Below, piece by piece: positions 47,058 to 58,620 of a stretch of 64,000 bases of DNA. The notes under the pieces were generated by a model that worked only from the letters and a program-made list of their open reading frames with translations, did not search any database and was not told the origin of the DNA. Numbering within the stretch: position 1 is the stretch's first letter; the number at the start of each line of letters is the position of its first letter. Source of the DNA: Periglandula ipomoeae IasaF13 (Eukaryota > Ascomycota > Sordariomycetes > Hypocreales > Clavicipitaceae); assembly GCA_000222875.2 (NCBI GenBank), contig AFRD01000048.1, positions 54,829 through 118,828 on the forward strand, read 5' to 3'. The position numbers and the translations under genes were made by a program.

Positions 47058-49498
47058 ATGAGCTCTAATCTTTCCGTCCCGGACCAGATTCGTCAGCTCA
47101 ATGATGCGAGGAAGCTCGTCCTTGGCGATGTCAATTACTACCAAAGTGTCGTTCGGGGTCTTTTGCCAATCATAGGACCCAGTGCGCCGGTCGAATTGCG
47201 ACGATGGGGCGCCGAATTCCTGGCCGAGGCATTCTCGACGCCTGCCCTGCCTAATGGCGAGAAGGAGACGATGCAGCTTTACGTGCTGGCGACCGTGGAA
47301 TCATTGTTGAATGAGAGGGAGGATCCGCAAGTTCTGCGCAGCATCATTCAGACCGCGGCGAGCATATACCCGCTTGCCATGAGGTGGATGTAAGTTCGAG
47401 CGCGGCCATGCGATCAGAGCTATATCCCATGGGCGAGTTCCATGGTTGAGGGCTATTTACTGATCGATTTCATTTTAACAGAATAAATAACGGATATGAT
47501 ACTGTTACTTGGGACAAGATGTTGAGTATCAAACAGACCATCTTGCGAATGTGGGACAACGCCGTCCCTTCTGTCAAACTCAGTTGCATAAAGTTCGCTC
47601 AGCGGGTTGTTCTAGCCCAAATGGCGTCGCCAGGAGATTACAGGGTGCGTCACCTTCCAACAAAAGCTATACGAATTTCTTTTTTTGACATCTCGCAGCA
47701 AGCCGGTACTTTGGATATCTCATTAGATAAGGTGCCTCCTAACCATCAGACACTTGACCCTCGAAACTTAGAAGCGGAAGCTTCAGGACTTTTAGGTCGC
47801 ATGCTTAGCGTTCTGCAAGAGAGCACGTAAGTATCGACGCGTCCTTAATCATGTGCAATTGCTTATAAAAATCCAGTGACGCCCTCTTGGTTGACGCGAC
47901 CCTCAACTGTTTATCGATATTGGTCCGGACACGTCCAGCTACATCGAGCCGAATCTTGAACGCCCTCCTGAACTTCAACCCGCTACAACTAGCCAACTCA
48001 CCTTTGACACCAAGGAGCAGAGTCATGATGAAATCCATGGAGAAAACCGCTCGACTGTTACTAATTCACCTCACAAAGCGAGACCCTCACAATCCTATAG
48101 TTCCACGCATACACCAACATATTGAGCGAATGATGCGGACAGTAGTGGAGATATTGGATGATTCGGGAAGGAAGCGGCAGTCGGAGGCGCCCCAGCATGA
48201 CGGATATGACGCTAAACGCCAAAAGGTGGTCGCAGCCCATGTGCCTACAGTTGCTCCTCTTGGACCGGGGCCTCATAGCCTGGCTGATGTTTTCACTCTC
48301 GTTGCGCACCCCGGCTTAAAATCATTTGATCTGGCACAAGTACCATCTTCCATGATATCCAAGATCGCAGTCACCGCCTTGTCACGCATAGATGCCCAAT
48401 TACTCGCAAAAGCAGTTGATGGTATGCGGGACAGACTGAATATGGTAGCAAACGAGCCTGCTCCTGAGCTGAATCCCAATACGGCACCGCTCGGTGTGGA
48501 TGACGACGATGACGACTATGAACCGGACTTCTACCAGGCTGAAGACACGGAACAACTCCTAAACAAGCTGGACGGCTCCTCGACAAACCTACAACAGTTG
48601 TCTGCGTTGGATACTACTCTGGCACTGAGCTCCTTCAGCCTGCCCCAACCACCTCAGCTCACGCCGCAGATGGCATTGACAGCGGGAAGCGGGACTGTGG
48701 CAAATGTAGTGGAGATGATGAAATCCCTAGAAGAGCCCACAGCCAAGAAGAACAAGGCTGGATTCGTGCGACTAGCTGCCAGTTCAGGCACCAGAGATGC
48801 GTGGATGACTATCCTGACACGCCTTGCCACACGCTCAACTACCGGACTCGAAGAGAATGTGGTCAAGGGGGAGGAGGATGACTCTTCTCGGCAACAGTCC
48901 CTCAGCAGCGACATCAGAGACGTACTCTATAACTATATCATGGAAGACTTCCGCAGACACATTGACGTCGCCGTATCATGGCTGTGCGAAGAGTGGTACA
49001 ATGACAAAATACAATCCCGCATGGGAGGCGACTACCCTCAGAATTACGAAAAGACGGCACTGCGACTCATCAACGGCTTCCTCCCTTACCTGCATCCCCA
49101 AGACAAGGTGTTGACGCGCTTCCTGAGTGAGGTCCCCGAGCTGAACCGCGGTATGCTTTCTCGAGTCAAGGACATGTGTCGCGATCCTAGCGTAACTCAA
49201 TTGGCTTTGACGAGTCTGTTGTATCTGGCAATGATGCGGCCGCCTGTCAAGGAGATTGCTCTAGACACCGTGCAAGATATTTGGACCGAATGTAAGTTCT
49301 GTGATTTGTCGTTGTTTCCAAGAGACTTGATCATTTCTGTTGTTTTTGATGCTAATTGCTTTTGTAGTCGAGGATGCACGGTCGATGGCATCCAAGTATT
49401 TGGCCAAGTACAGGCCGGGATTTGTAGAGGCGGCTGAAGCCAAGGCCAACGGAGGGAGTGGTGATCTGCAACCAGCGGGAACTGCCATTGCGACATGA
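47058..49498 (+). CDS. PTA1: Pta1/symplekin, scaffold of the mRNA cleavage and polyadenylation factor
   Basis: Pta1 bridges the polymerase, nuclease and phosphatase modules of the nuclear CPF complex that makes mRNA 3' ends. Exons: 47058-47389, 47482-47644, 47699-47826, 47877-49291 and 49368-49498, giving 722 residues. The 54-nt intron at 47645-47698 keeps frame when retained; I treat it as an intron because of its GTGCGT donor, CGCAG acceptor and uncharacteristic sequence, but retention is possible. Residues 1-270 are HEAT-like helices (D-Q-I-R-Q-L-N-D-A, S-V-K-L-S-C-I-K-F-A-Q). The stretch D-K-V-P-P-N-H is typical of the fungal family. An acidic D-D-D-D-D-Y loop (about 410) precedes further helices, and the C-terminal W-T-E-F-E-D-A-R closes the conserved part. 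Confidence 0.9.
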
Positions 49499-51785
49499 CT
49501 GGGGAGTAGTCGAAGCTTGTTATGAAGAGAACAGACGTGGTCAGGCTATAGCGAAGGTGTGCACGGTGGGCAAGATGTACATCATGTACGGAATGAAGCA
49601 TTGAAATAAGGCGTTCACTTGGGAAGAACAATAAATACCTCGGGAGAGACGGGCGGTTCTCATCTCATGAGATGCCAGGCTCTATTGTATGTAATGGGTT
49701 TGGTTTATATAACTGACGATCTGCCTTTAGGCGTCACCGATGTGCAGAGTGGAAGAACCAATGCCCGTTGACCGTCTGTGGATGATGTGATATAAATTTA
49801 AGACTTTTCGCGGTAGTCTCGAAGTGAGTCGTTGTGGATGAGCGAGCGGTCAATTTTTGTGCAAGAAGAATTATCGCCGGATAGACGGGAAGTAAGTGTC
49901 TGGAATCTGACAATCAAGATGAGAAGACACGATGAGGTCGGGGCTGTCTGTTTAATCATTCTATGTGTTGTTTCGTCCTTCGTCCTTATTTTATGAACAG
50001 TGTTTTCAGTATGAGTAAATGCCAATTACCTTCAAAATCGTATATACAAATGATGAATGTTCTCTTCTCACTGCACCAAAAAAGTATGAGTCGTGGTAAT
50101 AATCAGTGACACGCAATCGTTGTTACCCACTCTGACAATCGACAGTGCTTCTGAAATGGGGCTGTGTCCATCCGTGCAAGAAAGGGATGAACTGGAGGAG
50201 ACAACTGATGCAGAACACCGGGGAACAGACACTTGTCTAAAACATGGCGATTGTTTCAGCAGCGAACGCCTGCATGAATGGCAAACGAGAAAAAAAAAGG
50301 GGGCCAAGGCAAGGGCAAAAGCTTGGCAGACTTTGACCTGATCTGTTGGAGATTGGAAGGAAACAGTCACGGTCACGGTCAATGGCAGAGTAAAGGTAAC
50401 ACTTAGTGAAGGTGAGCGTGGTTGCCCTGGGTCTCGGGATCGGGAGTTGGGCGTCGTGCATAACGCATCCTGCATGCAGAACCCCTGCTTCATTATTTGT
50501 TGTCAGCGCGATATTATTGGGTCGCTGGAGATGGACGCGATCGAATGGCCAGACAATCAATTCGTCAATCACGCCGTGACAGTTGATCCACACAGCAACA
50601 GCTTGCTGACCTGTGCTACTTATTATTCTATGTAATTAGTGACTGGAGGCTTTGGCGTGACAGGCCAATTGGGCCAGTGGCTATTATTGGACGATGCTTT
50701 TCTTTGCTTTTCATCCTCTTTTGGTGATGCTTTTTTGGCTAGACGCACGACGACATTGGCGGAGCAACTCAAGTCGCAGACATTGAATGCCGCGGGGGAA
50801 AAGGCTGATATTAGACTGACCGCTTGTTCAGCCTGGGTATGATGAGGCAGCATATTGTGGTAATTAACGCGTGGCTCAAATGTCTTGAACTTTACATCAT
50901 CACCTGGATGCTGTCTTTTGCTTGATTAATCTACATCAGACTGGACGGTCGGCCAGGCAAGACATCTTTTTTTCTTCGTCGCTGGGCGCAGCGTGCGCAC
51001 CATTATTGAGCCTTGTTCTTCGGCGGGCTACGCAATACGACTCTAAACATTCCAGTGACACCGAGGGTCCTTCGATGTTGGGGTACTGCCTGGCGTATTA
51101 GGTATTAGCGATTGCACACATCGGAACAGGGGCTCAGGGACCAGAAGCCACCGCTATTAACTCCACAGCCCATAGTACCTGGTACTCAACGCCGCCTAAG
51201 CCTGACCTGGCCCGCCCACAGACCGTCACCCAAAGCTAGCACCGCAGACGACGGATCCCCATCCTGACAACAACACAATCAATCAGACCCTCTTTGCCTT
51301 CCTTCATTTTTGCTGTTGCTTTGCGCGTCTGCTACTTCGCGATATGCCCCGGAATCGCCTGCAAAAACGGGAGTTTGCCATTCATCGAGACACTACGCAC
51401 GGTACGACACCCAATTTCCGATCCCCGTTCCTGACTCTCCACCCTCTACTGGTCTTGTTCCTGTTCCTGTTCCTGTGCCTGGGCCGAGCTCTGCCTTCCC
51501 TGGCGCCGCGTGCATTGACGGTCTGTCACTGTCACTGTCACATCCACATCACCTGGCTTGGCCCAGAAAAAAAATTCAGACCTGGCCAGAGACTTCCCGA
51601 ACGGCCCGTCTTTGGTCTTTGATCTTTACCATCTGTGCCTTCCTAATGTAACAAAGCCCGTTGATCAATTTCTTGTGTCGCTGACTTGGTCCTTTGCTTT
51701 AGCTGGTACAACTACAACATCCAGCAACCAAGCCGCGCTAGATGCTTCGTCGGCAAAGACCCTTACTCCAGCCTCGACAGGCACT
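49499..51785. promoter_or_regulatory. Intergenic region and leader of the She3-like gene
   Basis: About 2.3 kb between co-oriented genes. A GTTCCT tandem repeat lies at about 51457-51476. An apparent intron (acceptor TTTGCTTTAG ending at about 51701) suggests the leader of the next gene is spliced. Frames seen here (up to 141 codons) look non-coding. Confidence 0.45.
51457..51476. repeat. GTTCCT hexanucleotide repeat
   Basis: Three to four tandem copies in the presumed 5' leader of the She3-like gene. Likely polymorphic. Confidence 0.7.
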
Positions 51786-52907
51786 ATGAACACCATGACG
51801 GCCGCACGCCCTACACTTACACACAACGCCGCAAAACACGCTCTTGCTAGGACGGCCACCATCCGAAGCGTTCCTAGCTTCGACGGCTCCGAGTCCAGTC
51901 CGGACAGCAAGCGCAGTGCCTTCACCAGTAGCGTCAATTCCACAACCAGTGCCGTCTCTACCATGGGCGGCCACCACCAACAGCCACAACAACTAGACAG
52001 AACACCATCGACCACGAGATTAAAACAAGACGTTGGTGGCGAAGTGACAACGCCAAGTAGATGGAGCGGCAACGGTGTCCGAGCGGTAGAGCCTTCAATC
52101 CCACATGACTCATCGATAATATCGGAAGACGCGGACAATGAGCATTGGGATTCGACAATTGGAAAGGCAGGCCTTGGCAAGACTGGCCGAGTCATCAACA
52201 AGCTTGTCAGCGACAATGATGCCCTCAAGAGAGATATTCAAATCGAAAGATTACGCGCCAAGGAGGCGAAACAGGCCGCCAAGCTCGTCGAGGACAAGAT
52301 GGAACGCATGATGAACGAATATGAGGGTCGATTGCTGGAGGCCAACGTCACAAAGACTCTGCTTGCTCGAAAGGAGCGTCAGGTCGAGTCTTTGACGGCA
52401 GCCGTCGAACTAGAGAAGCGCAAAACTCAGGCCGCTCAACAGAGTGAGAAGAGCTGGAAGGATGAGCTGGATAAAGTAAAGGTCGAGACCACAGTCCGGG
52501 TAGAAGAGGCAACAAGTTATGCGCAGTTGATGGAAGGCCGGTACAATGCCATCTCGTCCCACTGGCGGGATCAGGGTGAGGAGGTCAAGCGCACCGTAAC
52601 CAAACTAAGAGGCGAAATCAACACCATTGTCGACGAGCGCCGATCCGACGACGACAAAATTACAACTTTGAGAGACTTGTGTGAACAGCAAGACAACAAC
52701 ATCAAAGAGCTTCGGCGCGAGAAGGAGGAGATTGCACGACTATTTGAAGAATATAAAAAGACCCAAGAGGACGACCTCAGAGACATAAAGACGAATGCGA
52801 GACGGAGGCAAGAAGAGCAGGAGAAGCAGCTGGACGAGGCGAGAGAAGCTTTGCATAAGCTCAAATGGGCATTGAATGTGAAGCAAAACGTCAAGGGGGC
52901 AGAATGA
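51786..52907 (+). CDS. She3-domain coiled-coil protein (SWI5-dependent HO expression protein 3-like)
   Basis: The first in-frame ATG after the presumed leader intron gives 373 residues (start MNTMTAARPT). The frame is open further 5', so a short upstream coding exon is possible. Residues 1-125 are disordered and rich in S, T and P. From about 140 to the end the chain is an almost unbroken coiled coil (start G-R-V-I-N-K-L-V-S-D-N-D-A-L-K-R-D-I), rich in E, K, R and Q. In yeast She3 links myosin V to localised mRNAs via She2. Filamentous fungi have this domain but lack the yeast mating-type switching it is named for, so its role here is unknown. Similarity is to a coiled-coil pattern and could mislead. 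Confidence 0.75.
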   Translation: MNTMTAARPTLTHNAAKHALARTATIRSVPSFDGSESSPDSKRSAFTSSVNSTTSAVSTMGGHHQQPQQLDRTPSTTRLKQDVGGEVTTPSRWSGNGVRAVEPSIPHDSSIISEDADNEHWDSTIGKAGLGKTGRVINKLVSDNDALKRDIQIERLRAKEAKQAAKLVEDKMERMMNEYEGRLLEANVTKTLLARKERQVESLTAAVELEKRKTQAAQQSEKSWKDELDKVKVETTVRVEEATSYAQLMEGRYNAISSHWRDQGEEVKRTVTKLRGEINTIVDERRSDDDKITTLRDLCEQQDNNIKELRREKEEIARLFEEYKKTQEDDLRDIKTNARRRQEEQEKQLDEAREALHKLKWALNVKQNVKGAE

Positions 52908-54003
52908 GAAGTTCTCCCCTCGTTGCTACTCTGGACCACTCAACCACTGAGCCAGCGTTAGCTTTGCTACAAGTTACAGCTTAGATCACCACTCTCGACT
53001 TCACCTTGCTGCTTCATTCAGGGTCGCGCGCCATCCGATCTTTCATCGCTTATGATATTAGAACCTCAACACTTCCTTACATACCCTTACGACAGAAAGC
53101 GCCACCATCTCTAGCCTCATTCATGCATTGCTCATGGCATCATTTTCTTGTTCTTGTTTCTACTTTTTCAGCAGCATAGATGACTACGTACTCGGCATGA
53201 CGAAACTCGACGGGGCACTCTTACAGAAGCACCCAGACTGTGATGGTATATAATGAGGCGCTGGGGTTTGATTTCGTTTCTTCTCTTTTCTGTCTTTGTT
53301 CGTTACACACTTGGGTTCTTTCCTTTGGTCCGTATGCCATCATGGCCACCCAGCTTTATCTTATTTAGTCTCATTTTCGATATGACACATTGTTTATCCA
53401 GATTCTGACTTATGGTCACGCTTTATTGGGTAGTTTTATATTCGATTCATTCTCTGGCCAGCAGACCAGGCGGGGAAGTGCTTAAAGAGATCTATGAGCA
53501 CCACCCTTCAACACTGTTTGGAGAACAGATTGAGAAGGGGTCGAAGTTGATCAGATGTTCTTGAAGAAGCTAGATACCATCGTCTATTCCCAATACATTG
53601 TGTCTGGATTCGCTGCGTCTGTCTTTCCGGTCTCCGTTGAGCCGTGTGTAGAATCTTCCAATTATAATTGGCTGTGAATGAATCACAGCCGGCCCGTGCC
53701 TGCTGGCCAAGAGTGTCGACACCTGCCTAGCACCTGACCTGACATCTGCCAGCTGGAAGCTGGCGGCTGTCAAACGTAGCACATATATTCCCGCCCAGCC
53801 TTTAGTTCCCGATCTTCTTTCCTTTTTCCTGTCTTCATTGTTGATGTTGACGGTAATCTCCCCGAGTGTCGTTGATGTTTTCCTCCAGCAGGTGAGTTCT
53901 TCATCAGTACCAAACACGTATCAGGGGAGTGCTGATTTTTCTGCCTTGTATGCTAGCCGCGTCGGAAAAATCGCGAGAAATTGTTTGTTTTGAATGCGAA
54001 AGA

Positions 54004-54030
54004 TACCTAGGTAGGCAGGCAGGCAGGCAG
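54004..54030. repeat. CCTAGGTAGG element fused to AGGC tandem repeat
   Basis: A CCTAGGTAGG half element runs directly into four AGGC units. This suggests that the dispersed palindrome can seed simple-repeat growth. Confidence 0.65.
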
Positions 54031-54199
54031 TTACTGATAACAAGGTCGTTTTCTTTGCACTGATGCTTGTAGCCATTGACGCGAGATGCTTAACCTGCCG
54101 TTTACATGCTCTTTCCTTTTGTGAGGATTTCCACCTTCCGCGTTTACAGTCTTCTTTTCACTTTGCCCATTCTTGTGTTACTTTCTCTTCTCCTTTTCT

Positions 54200-54236
54200 C
54201 CCTCTCCCTCTCCCTCTCCCTCTCCTCTCTCTCTCT
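54200..54236. repeat. CTCCCT and CT microsatellite
   Basis: Several CTCCCT units followed by CT dinucleotides, inside a long pyrimidine-rich stretch upstream of the next gene. Confidence 0.75.
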
Positions 54237-54496
54237 CAAAATATATCTCCTTCTTTCTTCAGTACCTGTTTCGGTGACAGTCTGGGTTGTTTGTCCTTCT
54301 TATTTCATCATTCTCGTCTCTTGACGCTAGGTTGTCAATCTATGCTCATACGCTCGCTTCTTCTTCTATCTCTTTTCGTTTACTCGTTCTTGTGCATTGA
54401 AGCAAGCTGTCAACTGTTTCATTGCCTCTATACACCTCTATCGCCTGGCTTCTAAGTCGAGATTCGCGCGCAGATCAACGATCTCTTTCGCACACA

Positions 54497-56781
54497 ATGA
54501 ACGAACTTGCGGAGTTCTATGTGGCCTGTAACCCGCCACTACGAGCATCCGGGGTTCGTTATGTCATTGAGAAGCTGGGGAAGCAGGCGGTAGAAGTAAG
54601 TTATACCAAAAATCAACAGAAGAATACAATGCTAAAGAATTATTGAGATTTTATACGACCCGGTTGTTCCTTGGTTTAAAATTATCACTGTTTCTCCGTA
54701 TAAACATCAGGTCAGACGACAACTTGAAGTTCTCCTTCAAACTCTGACGGAGATGAGTTCAAAGCCGTTAGAAAGACCTAAGGAACATCTGTCATTTGGT
54801 GTGCTTGTGATGATCATGTCTAACTATACATTTAAAGCAATTTGGCCGACATCAGACCTGGATTGGGATTACGATCAAATGGTACACACCTTACACTTCT
54901 TCGGCTGCAGTTCAGACCCGATCTCCATTAAGTCACTTGACCGTCTCATTGGATGCACAGTGTCTCACGATATAAGAAAAACCGTTTTGTACATTGGGGC
55001 AGATAGACAAGACACCATTCGGAATGCTCTATCGATCCTTGACAGTGTTGCATTATTCGCCGTAAGTCCCAGTCACCAAATACGCAAAACCTTTGTCAGC
55101 TAATCCCTCACTCATTACAGACTCATGCCTCTTCTAATCCCGACCACCTGATCTACACAACGCTTTGCAACGAGAAGTTCAGTTATCGGTGGATGTCCCA
55201 TCTCGGGCTTTCAAGAAGCACATATCCAGAGGAGTCAATGGATACGAGCAAGTGGGAGTCAGCTGTCACCGTAAGGGCAGTCTCTGTGAACGATCAAGGA
55301 CGCTGGGTCAATGACAAGGTTCAGTATATGGCGAAACCACTAAGCATGGCTACACTCACGTCCAAGTTCCGGGCCTACCAGTACCCTCCGAAGCAGGCAC
55401 AGAGTATCAGAGATCTATCGGAGGGACCGATGTTTTTGGAAGAGGACAAGAGCCGTCCTTCGCCTAGAGGCTGTACCAGCGATGCTCAGTCAGCCGAGCT
55501 TATTATTTTTGACACAGAGTTTCAGTCAGAGCAAGAGACTCAGTCACCACACTTCATCTCGCTTTTAGATGATGACCCGCCTGCTATCCTTGACTCGTCC
55601 ACTTTGAAACCCAAGACGTCCAAGGTATGTCCTACAACAAAGCTCGGCTTCTAATATTCGGATCCATCGCGATACTGACTCCATGCACTTGGAAGCCGAG
55701 GCAACAGAGCAGACCGTACATCATGAAGCTGTTGGACAATTGTCTTCAGTCACTTTGGCCCGTTTTATGTCGCTATCCAGGCTCTGTTAGCGTTCAAGTT
55801 CAGTTTGGGCGATTCTACCTTACCGACCTAAGCAGCGCACAGGTAGATGTCGGAAGCGGTCCGCACTGGAACATGCGAGAGCTCCGTCAAGGACTACAGC
55901 TTGTTCATTCAGACAAGATTGGGTTCTCAACAACGCTATCCACGGTTCACCCTGACATTGATGAGCTAACACAGCCACCATGGACTGTGGCTCATGACGA
56001 GAAACTATACCGAATTCACTGCACCATTCACAATAAGAAGTTGATCGTGGACATCAATGCTGATACATTCGACTTTACCTGCCACGGACCAGCATCTAAT
56101 TTAAGCCAGGCCTTTGTACATTGTGTACATCAAGCATGGGATATTAAGCTTGCAGTAATTCTATCGAATAACTTGAACATGTCCCATGATTGCAGAATGA
56201 TCGGCAACGCTATCACAAAGTCCATGCATATCACAAGGCGAGTCCTCTGCCTCATGGCACTTTGGGTCCTATAACTAAGATGCGTAGCACGGCAAGAGAA
56301 GGCCCTTATGTGGAGCTTACAGCGGATGACGCTTTAGGCTCTATTACTATGGTTGAGATTCACCATATTACCCGCTACTCTTCTCAAAAAGTGGCCGATA
56401 GTGTTCTCTCGGTTGTCAGGCGCCAGAGACTATCGCCAGGCGAAAAGCGGTATAACCGGCACAAGTGGTCGATCCCTCAAGGCCAAGGCCATGGACTCGA
56501 CGCCTCGTTTGAGGCCTATATAGGCCTCAAGAAGGCTGGAAGCACTCCTCAAGGGCAATACCAAGCTGTCCCTTGGGCAATGCCTGTCTTGGGATGCAAG
56601 TCAAATCCCTGATATCTGTAATGACCTCTTTCAGCTCGCACTTGAATTGATCCCGCGTCTGGACGAGATTGGGCGATCGAATGACAATGGTCTATGTGGG
56701 GGATCTCAACTTACCTTCAATGACTCGGTGGCTGAAGCTGTAGCGCGGAATGGTAATAAGGGGAGGGTAGTCTTTTGGTGA
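54497..56781 (+). pseudogene. Conserved fungal protein of unknown function (DUF7905-like), one-base frameshift near the 3' end
   Basis: Exons as read: 54497-54595, 54711-55061, 55121-55624, 55696-56154 and 56196-56781; about 665 residues if one base is removed in the last exon. I believe it belongs to a Pezizomycotina family with an N-terminal region of KH-like repeats and a C-terminal beta-rich domain. No function is established to my knowledge. Recognisable pieces are V-S-V-Q-V-Q-F-G-R-F-Y-L (about 495-506), H-Q-A-W-D-I-K-L-A, and the end L-I-P-R-L-D-E-I-G-R-S-N-D-N-G-L. The last piece lies one frame away from the preceding exon sequence; the switch is needed at GG in TATAGGCC (56523-56524). 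Without it the protein ends at 56612. The 41-nt intron before exon 5 is short, so that junction is tentative. Confidence 0.55.
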
Positions 56782-57136
56782 GGTTATGTAACCCAGCTAT
56801 CGAACGACTGAAGAGGCGCTGGGATTTTCACAGGCGCAAAGATGAATATTTACGTTGCTGATCCGATGGGTGGGTGAGTGGCACATGTACTTAACATGGC
56901 CCACGAGGATGCATTTGGTCGGACTGCTCCCGAGGAAGGTGTGCAAGATAATGAATAAAACTTGATGGCTAGCTGTACATTGTTTGGCGCGGCCCGCCCA
57001 TCCTCTGCACTTTGTGTAAGCGATGTGGCTCGTGCATGAAGGCGGGTTGCGGGCTGCTAGTAGTAGGCGAGACGGGTAATTAAAATGACGGGGATGCGAC
57101 TCGGCAAGGCGATGTGATGTGGTTTTCGTACTTAAT
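56782..57136. other. Short intergenic region
   Basis: 355 nt between co-oriented broken genes. Nothing recognisable. Confidence 0.45.
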
Positions 57137-58620
57137 ATGGCACGTCTTCCCGGAAGGATGGTTGCACGAGATCAAGGACACTTGTTGAGCGGAAAAGACG
57201 AAGACGAAGACGAAGGTTACAGTTGCGCTGTCTACGTTACTGCTGATAATAGCTGTCAGCGCAGTGCTGTTCTGCGTGGGCCTGAACCGAACCCTGACAC
57301 GAACCCCGCCAGAGGCGCTTAAGCATGTTGAAGAGCCTCTGACAGCAGAGGCTGCCCGTGCAGTCTACAGCCGGAAGCATCATCCTCCCCAACAGGAAAG
57401 ACGGTATATTATTGTCGGTGGATCTGGTGTGTAACCTGTTGGTCGTACCAAGAGTCAATTCTTACTTACTTATACGCGCTCACAGGCCTCGTGGGATGCC
57501 AGATAGCACTGGACCTAGTCGCCGGCGGGACACCAGCCGAAGCAATCCGCCTGATTGATGTCCGCCCTCCGTTTCGCAAAGAGTTCTCAACCTCTGGCGT
57601 CGCCGGACGTTTGCCCTTTGTGCAAGCCGATATCACGTCGGAGGCGTCGACGGCCACAGCCTTTGAACAGCCATGGCTCATGAGCGTTGCACAGCTCCCG
57701 CTGACGGTGTTCCACACGGCTGCTGTGATACGGCCCTATGAACGCCACGAGGTCTTCTATCCTCAGTGCTCGAGGGTCAATTTGCTGGGTGCTGCGAATT
57801 CGCTCTCGTGCGCGCAGGCATTTTTATTTATACGTCTAGTGCGCATGTTGCCGCGAGCGATGTATCGTGGTTTACTAGTCTCTTGGGGGGCGAACCACGT
57901 AACTTCACGCAAATTCTGACGGAAGATGACTTGGATAAACCTCTCAGGAAGACGGCCGAATTCCCGTCCAATTACGCACGGAGCAAAGCCGAGACAGAGA
58001 GGCTGGTATGTGGTGCGAACAGCCCTCGCTTCAAAACAGGGTGTATTCGTCCTGGTAATGGCATATACGGACATATGGACGATGCGATCGTGGGCAGAAT
58101 CATACGGATCAAGAGAGCGCCTACGTACTCTGCGCCGTGGGTGCAGAGCTGGGTGAATGTGCGGAATGTGTCGCTTGCGCATTTGCTTCTCGAGAAGGAG
58201 ATTCTAGGATCCCACAGCGAGAAAATTGCGGGAAGACCGTTTGTGGTGACGGACAATGGATCTGCGGTGAGGTTCCAGGATGTGTATACGCTGCTGGGGG
58301 CAACGAGTCGCACGGGACTGAAAATTGATTATCCTCCGCCGGTGCTGCTGCTGCTGTTGGCGTACGCGATTGAGTGGTACTGCTTGACTTTGGCGAAGTG
58401 GCCTGTTCTGGGAAGGGTGCTGAGAGCCAAAGAGCCTGGAGAGCCGGTGATTTTGTTCCAACTAGGGACGATGGCCTCGACGGTGACGCAGGTCGTGAGG
58501 GATGATAAAGCGAGAAGGAGGCCTGAGGAAGGGGGGATCGGGTATAGGGGGTATTGTGGGATGGTGGAGGGAATGTGTGTGCAGGTTGCGGAGTGGAATA
58601 GGATGGGGCAAGATGAGTGA
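57137..58620 (+). pseudogene. Erg26-like NAD-dependent 3-beta-hydroxysteroid/sterol dehydrogenase with membrane anchor, two frame shifts
   Basis: Family members are short-chain dehydrogenases of the extended type, ER-anchored, acting on C-3 hydroxyls of sterols or related lipids. Exons: 57137-57426 and 57486-58620. The N-terminus MARLPGRMVARDQ and a GAAGAC repeat (DEDEDE) should lead into a hydrophobic anchor (V-T-V-A-L-S-T-L-L-L-I-I-A-V-S-A-V-L-F). The anchor is one frame away; the switch is at GG 57215-57216. The Rossmann loop V-G-G-S-G-L-V-G spans the intron. A second break lies at about 57790-57820, between V-N-L-L-G-A-A-N and the conserved G-I-F-I-Y-T-S-S-A-H-V-A. After it the frame is whole: catalytic Y-A-R-S-K, N-V-R-N-V-S-L-A-H and F-Q-D-V-Y. 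Fungi usually have a separate true ERG26, so this paralogue may be dispensable. Confidence 0.65.

Larger units (their letters stand above)
52908..54496. promoter_or_regulatory. Intergenic region with pyrimidine repeats
   Basis: About 1.6 kb between co-oriented genes. It contains a part copy of the CCTAGGTAGG palindrome running into AGGC repeats (54004-54030) and a CTCCCT/CT tract (54200-54236). The last 300 nt are strongly pyrimidine-rich and serve as a probable promoter for the gene at 54497. Confidence 0.45.

Noticed and set aside
55625..55760. A further frameshift near the start of exon 4 of the 54.5 kb gene
   Set aside because: An alternative frame there looked coding (E-A-E-A-T-E-Q-T), but an acceptor at 55694-55695 joins exon 3 to the open downstream frame in phase, so no lesion is needed.
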